A stretch of DNA of 64,000 nt from Stictocephala bisonia. Taxonomy: Eukaryota; Arthropoda; Insecta; Hemiptera; Membracidae. A program made the translations under genes and the position numbers. How positions within the stretch are numbered: the stretch's first letter is position 1; every line of letters begins with the position of its first letter. Location of the stretch: assembly GCA_035578905.1 (NCBI GenBank), contig JAQJVL010000002.1, positions 9,238,717-9,302,716 on the forward strand. The letters run 5' to 3'. Under the pieces are notes generated by a model. It saw only the letters and a program-made list of their open reading frames with translations. It was not told where the DNA came from and searched no databases. Shown piece by piece: positions 57,973 through 64,000 of this stretch.

Positions 57973-58325
57973 TTTTTTAACAATCTAACAACCAAATTTT
58001 TAAACTATTTGACGCCGTTAAACATTCTTATTGTAATAAATATCTTTGTTTAAGTTAAACTATAAATTGTCATTGAGCGATGATTAATTATTGAATCATC
58101 TTTAATCATGTGTCTCATTGTATGGCTGTAGTTTTCAGATGATTTTATCACTGTAAATATATCAACTATTAGCCGCCAGACCAACACGGCCACACTGCTA
58201 GCCGAAGCGCCATGTCGCACCTCGAGTGTTAGTTTTGGGTTCTCTTTCGCTGCATGTCGCACCTCGAGTGTCCAATTATGACCCTCAGGTAGTCCATGTC
58301 GCACCTCGGGTGCCCCCTAACATAC

Positions 58326-59540
58326 ATGCCAAAAACAATTATAGCAGGTGTCATTGTAAGGGTAATGTGACATTTTTCTAATAAACCCCAGTTAGTTGTG
58401 GTCAGTTGTAACACAAATTGTTTCGTAGAGAAGTTATTCATTAAGAAATTGTACATTTAAGTGTAGTTTTCATTTAGAATTTGTCAGACGTAAAAGTTGT
58501 TTCTTTAGTATTAGTTTTATTTAGTCTTAACGGTGTTCAATCGGGCCAATTTGTAACACCGTCAAAAGAACGAAACAAAAACAAGTTTTTAACGATAAAA
58601 AGCTTCACCAGCTAAAAAATAAATAGATAGACTACAGTTCTGAAAGGAATTTCATACAAGTGCTGTGCCAAAGCTGTCTGTATAACAATTTATCATATAT
58701 TTTTATCATTCAATATGGTGTTTTACTCAAATGTGTTATAATTATTTATGTATAACTTTTAGTGTATATCTAAGTATATTGATATCATGTATCTTGTAAT
58801 TGTTTTTATTTGATGCGTTCAGAAGGTTTCCATTAAAAATATTAAACATTTTATTCAAAGTCTCTGTGTACATTGATAACTGCCTTTATGAATATAAACA
58901 ACCATTTTCATACTTCTATACGTATTAATTAAATATAAAATTTATATAGCAAAATTCTTTGGGAGTATTTTAAAACCTTAATGGAATAATATAATTTTAA
59001 TAGCATACCATTATAACTTAAACCCTTTATATGCGTGCGTTTATATATATTTATTTCCAATGCATATAAGTAAAGTCATAAACTTTATTTAATCTATTAA
59101 CTACACATATAGCATTCGAAGTAACCGACAATTTGTAATTGCATTTACATGTAGGCCTACGATTTTCAATACTACAACTGTACAATATTATTGTAGAATA
59201 GTTTGGGAAAACAAGCTAGTGAATATATTTCAATAGTGTTTTATACTTCACTATATTTTAATAGTAAAGTATAGCAAACTGAATCTCAAAGCCAATTTAG
59301 TCACTGCCATTCTTTATATCTATGTAAAATCCGGTTTTACCATTCTATAAAAGCTCACGTGATGTAAACAATTTCAGATTAATGAACAGGTAAGAAAATA
59401 CCTATCTTAAACAAGTTGACTTAGTTGTCAGTTAAACTGAACTAATAGAAATTTCTTGTGTGGTAGATATCGTTACATCGATGGTCGTAGCATAACGGTA
59501 CAAACCTTCCGTTTTCCTCGAAGGCAAATAACAAAGGCTT
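58326..59540. other. No recognisable gene
   Basis: AT-rich intergenic DNA. Minus-strand frames at 58050-58456 overlap E3's end and are not supported. Confidence 0.4.
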
Positions 59541-59546
59541 GCCGCT

Positions 59547-60030
59547 GAGGCGCAATTAGGATGTTTTAGGGATACCTCAGGTATACTTGAGGCGCAACTA
59601 AGATGTTTTAGAGATACCACAGGTATACTTGAGGCGCAACCATGATGTTTTAGGGATACCACAGGTATACTTGAGGCGCAACTAGGATGTTTTAGGGATA
59701 CCACAGGTATACTTGAGGCGCATCTAGGATGTTTTAGGGATACCAAAGGTATACTTGAGGCGCAACTAGGATGTTTTAGAGATAACTCAGGTATACTTGA
59801 GGCGCAACTAGGATGTTTTAGGGATACTTCAGGTATAATTTACTTGAGGCGCAACTAGGATGTTTTAGAGAAACTTAGGTATACTTGAGGCGCAACTAGG
59901 ATGTTTTAGAGATACCTCAGGTATACTTGAGGCGTAACTAGGATGTTTTAGAGATACCTCAGGTATACTTGAGGCGCTACTATGATGTTTTAGAGATACC
60001 ACAGGTATACTTGAGGCGCAACTAGGATGT
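59547..60030. repeat. 42-bp minisatellite, about 12 copies
   Basis: Unit: TACTTGAGGCGCAACTAGGA, TGTTTTAGGGATACCACAGG, TA. One unit has a short insertion (TATAATTTAC near 59835). The array breaks off after ACTAGGATGT, exactly where a family R tail begins. As 42 is 14 codons, a minus-strand frame (Ser-Leu-Lys-His-Pro-x-Cys-Ala-Ser-Ser-Ile-Pro repeats, 59432-59746) stays open. It is an artefact. Confidence 0.93.
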
Positions 60031-60215
60031 ACCCCCTTAGTTGCCCTGGCTTTTGGGCAATTAATAAGTGGTCCTTTCTGAGGAACAATTACACTCAGTT
60101 AGTAACCAGACTATACAGGTCATCCACATTCATGTAATCGTTCAGATTCGCCTTAAAATACGCACAAATTTGTGTCAGCATCCCAGATTTAAGAATAAGA
60201 ATAATAAGGTAATTT
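60031..60215 (+). mobile_element. Retroposon family R tail
   Basis: TTAGTTGCCCTGGCTTTTGG, CAATTAATAAGTGGTCC, TTTCTGAGGAACAATTACAC, GTAACCAGACTATAC and a 3' AAGAATAAGAATAATAAGG. It aligns with 32005-32180 and directly abuts the 42-bp array. Confidence 0.6.
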
Positions 60216-60720
60216 TGTAATGTGTAATCTTACAACAGGGTTCCATTGAAAATTAACTATATAGTACGCCTTTTAAAGCCTAATAATAAAATTAAAATAC
60301 AATAATGATAATAATCAGTACAATTTATAGTTATTGTTATTAATTTAATGAGAAAGAACATCGATGAGAAAACTAACCAATAAATCAAACTCGAACAAAC
60401 CCAACTGTAAAACTAACATAACTCATTTTCAAAAAGCTGTTCAAAATAATAAAATACATACGCATTAAAATCTAACACAGTGTAAATAGGTTAATAAAGG
60501 CAGAAAACACTATTCATTTCGAGCTTGTCGATTACATTTAAATAATACAATTAACATTCAGACTGTGGTGTAAAAAAAAGATCCCAAATACTTGTTTAGT
60601 ATTTAAATGAATATTGAATACATACTGCCAAACTGAATGAGCAACAAGTCGGTAACATAACGAATATAACAGAAGTAAAAGATATCGAGTTGGCTGTCAG
60701 TAGGAAAGCGGTGTTTATGA
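60216..60720. other. No recognisable feature
   Basis: AT-rich spacer between the R tail and the next array. Confidence 0.4.
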
Positions 60721-60721
60721 T

Positions 60722-61735
60722 AACCCCTCAGTGATAGCGGCAATAATAGCCTGTCCTGGCGGTACTTATCGCCGATATACATTGTGCAAGGTTCTTTCTC
60801 CTTTCATGTATACGAAGTTTACTGCACCAACATAATCGGCATAATAGCCAGTCCTGTCGGCACATATCGCCAATATACGGTGTACAAGGTTCTTTCTGCT
60901 TTCATGTACAGGCAGTTTACTACACCAACATAATCGGCAATAATAGCCTGTCCTGTCGGCACATATCGCCGATATACGTTGTGCAAGGTTCTATCTGCTT
61001 TCATGTATACGCAGTTTACTGCACCAACATAATCGGCAATAATAGCCAGTCCTGTCGGCACTTATCACCAATATACGTTGTGCAAGGTTCTATCTGCTTT
61101 CATGTATACGCAGATTACTGCACCAACATAATCGGCAATAATAGCCTGTCCTGTCGGCACATATCGCCGATATACGTTGTGCAAGGTTCTTTCTGCTTTC
61201 ATGTATACGCAGTTTACTGCACCAACATAATCGGCAATAATAGCCAGTCCTGTCGGCACATATCACCAATATACGTTGTGCAAGGTTCTATCTGCTTTCA
61301 TGTATACGCAGTTTACTGCACCGACATAATCGGCAATAATATCCTGTCCTGTCGGCACATATCACCGATATACGTTGTGCAAGGTTCTTTCCGCTTTCAT
61401 GTATACGCAGTTTACTGCACGAACATAATCGGCAATAATATCCAGTCCTCTCGGCACATATCACCGATATACGTTGTGAAAGGTTCTATCTGCTTTCATG
61501 TATACGCAGTTTACTGCAGCAACATAATCGGCAATAATAGCCTGTCCTGTCGGCACATATCGCCGATATACGTTGAGCAAGGTTCTTTCTGCTTTCATGT
61601 ATACGCAGTTTACTGCACGAACATAATCGGCAATAATAGCTTGTGCTGTCAGAACATATCGCCGATATACGTTGTGCAAGCTACTTTCTGCTTTCATGTG
61701 TACACAGTCTACCGCACCAACATAATCAGCAATAG
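60722..61735. repeat. 99-bp minisatellite, about 10 copies, partly dimeric
   Basis: Unit: CGGCAATAATAGCCTGTCCT, GTCGGCACATATCGCCGATA, TACGTTGTGCAAGGTTCTTT, CTGCTTTCATGTATACGCAG, TTTACTGCACCAACATAAT. Units with AGCCTGTCC/TATCGCCG/TTCTTTCTG tend to alternate with AGCCAGTCC/TATCACCA/TTCTATCTG, giving a ~198-bp dimer. Small palindromes GCAGTTTACTGC and CGGC...GCCG recur in each unit. Because 99 is 33 codons, a 271-codon plus-strand frame (60981-61796) is open. Its repeats (Gly-Ser-Ile-Cys-Phe-His-Val-Tyr-Ala) look like translated satellite, with minus-strand frames equally open. Confidence 0.94.
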
Positions 61736-61804
61736 AAGGACCCACATTGTATTAAGGAGTGTTATTCTAGATCGGCGACTTCACTGGCCGCCTTGAGGGC
61801 CTGA

Positions 61805-64000
61805 ATGCTGTAAACTGTTATTTACAACTTGTATGAGCACCAGCATACATACTGTCATCCTTACCCGTATGTTGTAAACTGCCATTTACACCATGTATCA
61901 GCACCCCAATATACATGTCATCCTTACCCGAATACTGTAAACTGCTATTTACACCATATATGAGCACCAGCATACATTTCGTCCCTATCCGAATACTGTA
62001 AACTGCTATTTACAACATGTATGAGCACCAGCAGACATGTCATCCTTACCCGAATACTGTAAAGTACTGTTTACAACATGTAAGAGCACCAGCATACATG
62101 TCATCCTTACCCGAATACTGTAAACTGCTATTTACAACATGTATGAGCACCAGCATACATGTCATCATTACCCGAATACTGTAAAGTACTGTTTACAACA
62201 TCTAAGAGCACCAGCATACATGTCATCCTTACCCGAATACTGTAAACTGCTATTTACAACAAGTATGAGCACCAGCATACATGTCATCCTTACCCGAATA
62301 CTGTAAACTGCTATTTACAACATGTATGAGCACCAGTATACATGTCATTTTTACCCGAATACTGTAAACTGCTATTTACAACATGTATGAGCACCAGCAT
62401 ACATGTCATCCTTACCCGAATACTGTAAAGTACTGTTTACAACATCTAAGAGCACCAGCATACATGTCATCCTTACCCGAATACTGTAAACTACTATTTA
62501 CAACATGTAAGAGCACCAGCATACATGTCATCCTTACCCGAATACTGTAAACTGCTATTTACAACATGTATGAGCACCAGCATACATGTCATCCTTACCC
62601 GAATACTGTCAACTGATATTTACAACATGTATGAGCACCAGCATACATGTCATCCTTACCCGAATACTGTAAACTGCTATTTACAACATGTATGAGCACC
62701 AGTATACATGTCATCCTTACCCGAATACTGTAAACTGCTATTTACAACATATATGAGCACCAGCATACATTTCATCCTTACCCGAATACTGTAAACTACT
62801 ATTTACAACATGTACGAGCATACATGTCATCCTTACCCGAATACTGTCAACTACTATTTACAACATGTATGAGCACCAGCATACATGTAATCCTTACCCG
62901 AATACTGTAAAGTACTGTTTACAACATGTATGAGCACCAGCATACATGTCATCCTTACCCGAATACTGTAAACTACTATTTACAGCATGTATGAGCACCA
63001 GTATACATGTCATTTTTACCCGAATACTGTAAACTGCTATTTACAACATTTATGAGCACCAGCATAATGTCATCCTTACCCGAATACTGTAAAGTACTGT
63101 TTACAACATGTATGAGCACCAGCATAATGTCATCCTTACCCGAATACTGTAAAGTACTGTTTACAACATGTATGAGCACCAGCATACATGTCATCTCCTT
63201 ACCCGAATACTGTAAAGTACTGTTTACAACATGTATGAGCACCAGCATACATGTCATCCTTACCCGAATACTGTAAACTACTATTTACAGCATGTATGAG
63301 CGTCATCCTTACCCGAATACTGTAAACTACTATTTACAATATGTATGAGCACCAGCATACATGTCATACTTACCCCAATACTGTAAACTACTATTTACAG
63401 CATGTATGAGCACCAGTATACATGACATCCTTACCCGAATACTGTAAACTGCTATTTACAACATGTATGAGCACCAGCATAATGTCATCCTTACCCGAAT
63501 ACTGTAAACTGCTATTTACAACATGTATGAGCACCAGCATACATGTCATCGTTACCCGAATACTGTAAACTGCTATTTACAGCATGTATGAGCACCAGCA
63601 TACATGTCATCCTTACCCGAATACTGTAAAGTACTGTTTACAACATGTATGAGCACCAGCATACATGTAATCCTTACCCGAATACTGTAAACTACTATTT
63701 ACAGCATGTATGAGCACCAGCATACATGTCATCTTTATCCGAATACTGTAAAGTACTGTTTACAACATGTATGAGCACCAGCATACATGTCATCCTTACC
63801 CCAATACTGTAAACTACTATTTACAACATGTATGAGCACCAGCATACATGTCTTCCTTACCCGAATACTGTAAACTGCTATTTACAACATGTATGATCAC
63901 CAGCATACATGTCATCCTTACCCGAATACTGTAAACTACTATTTACAACATGTATGAGCACCAGCATGCATGTCATCCTTACCCCAATACTGTAAACTGC
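61805..64000. repeat. 61-bp minisatellite, about 36 copies, continues beyond the window
   Basis: Unit: GCATACATGTCATCCTTACC, CGAATACTGTAAACTGCTAT, TTACAACATGTATGAGCACC, A. Each unit holds an inverted repeat TGTAAA...TTTACA with one of three middles: CTGCTA, CTACTA or GTACTG. Several 1-14-bp deletions occur (for example 62818, 63066 and 63300). Open frames at 62976-63276 on both strands are artefacts. The array is still intact at the last base. Confidence 0.95.

Larger units (their letters stand above)
57540..58317. mobile_element. Box-ended TIR element E3 with internal TTAGG run
   Basis: A 778-bp element flanked by TAACATAC (57532-57539 and 58318-58325). The direct match extends to 10 bp as CCTAACATAC. 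The ends are GGTGGCACTCGAGGTGCGAC and, from the right, GGGGGCACCCGAGGTGCGAC, both continuing ATGGACTAC(T/C)TG. The box CACTCGAGGTGCGACAT is at 57545 and 57608. Inverted copies are at 58212, 58254 and 58296 (the last with GGGTG). The interior holds a (CT)n and (TA)n microsatellite and (AACCT)4 at 57953-57972. Non-coding. Same layout as E1 and E2 with unrelated sequence. Confidence 0.87.

Noticed and set aside
60981..61796. A 271-codon open frame, the longest in the window
   Set aside because: It is the 99-bp minisatellite read in a frame without stops. Minus-strand frames are open over the same DNA, and the peptide simply repeats a 33-residue block.

Overview
This window looks like a gene-free, repeat-dense stretch of an arthropod genome, most likely an insect. 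The signs are: AT-rich non-coding DNA; a eukaryotic initiator tRNA gene with a Pol III T-run; tRNA-derived SINEs; non-LTR retrotransposon tails; DNA transposons with TA or 8-bp target duplications; and runs of the insect-type telomere unit TTAGG. A hemipteran fits the transposon flavour, but that is only a guess. I recognise no intact protein-coding gene. Nearly all the longer open frames lie in tandem repeats whose unit length is a multiple of three.

Layout. 1-9 kb: a long-inverted-repeat element, SINEs and a TA microsatellite. 9.3-12.2 kb: a 69-bp minisatellite with a 1,348-bp higher-order duplication. 14.7-19.1 kb: 78-bp and AT-rich minisatellites and two members of a foldback family. 19.8-25.6 kb: two elements with clear target duplications, iterated terminal boxes and internal TTAGG runs, flanking an 18-bp/108-bp hierarchical array, then a long foldback element. 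27-33.6 kb: a 43-bp array, two inverted copies of a hAT-type element with 8-bp target duplications, and a degraded LINE whose 3' coding end has been amplified into a 109-bp tandem array. 35.4 kb: the only well-supported functional gene, initiator tRNA-Met on the minus strand. 40.7-46.9 kb: a nest of long-inverted-repeat transposons ending in a 59-bp array grown from one terminal repeat. 50.5-53.8 kb: a fourth box-ended element carrying decayed satellites. 54.7-56.6 kb: a ~185-bp satellite. 57.5-58.3 kb: a third TTAGG-bearing element. 59.5-64 kb: 42-, 99- and 61-bp arrays, the last running off the window.

By eye, about a quarter of the window is tandem repeat, in some fourteen unrelated arrays, and much of the rest is mobile-element debris. 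Two arrays can be traced to a transposon end as their parent. The most unusual signal is a shared architecture in otherwise unrelated elements: inverted arrays of GC-rich ~16-bp boxes at both ends, 8-9-bp target duplications, and (in three of four) an internal TTAGG run. Every TTAGG run of three or more units that I found lies inside one of these elements. All boundaries and copy numbers were read by eye and should be treated as approximate unless a target duplication is given.
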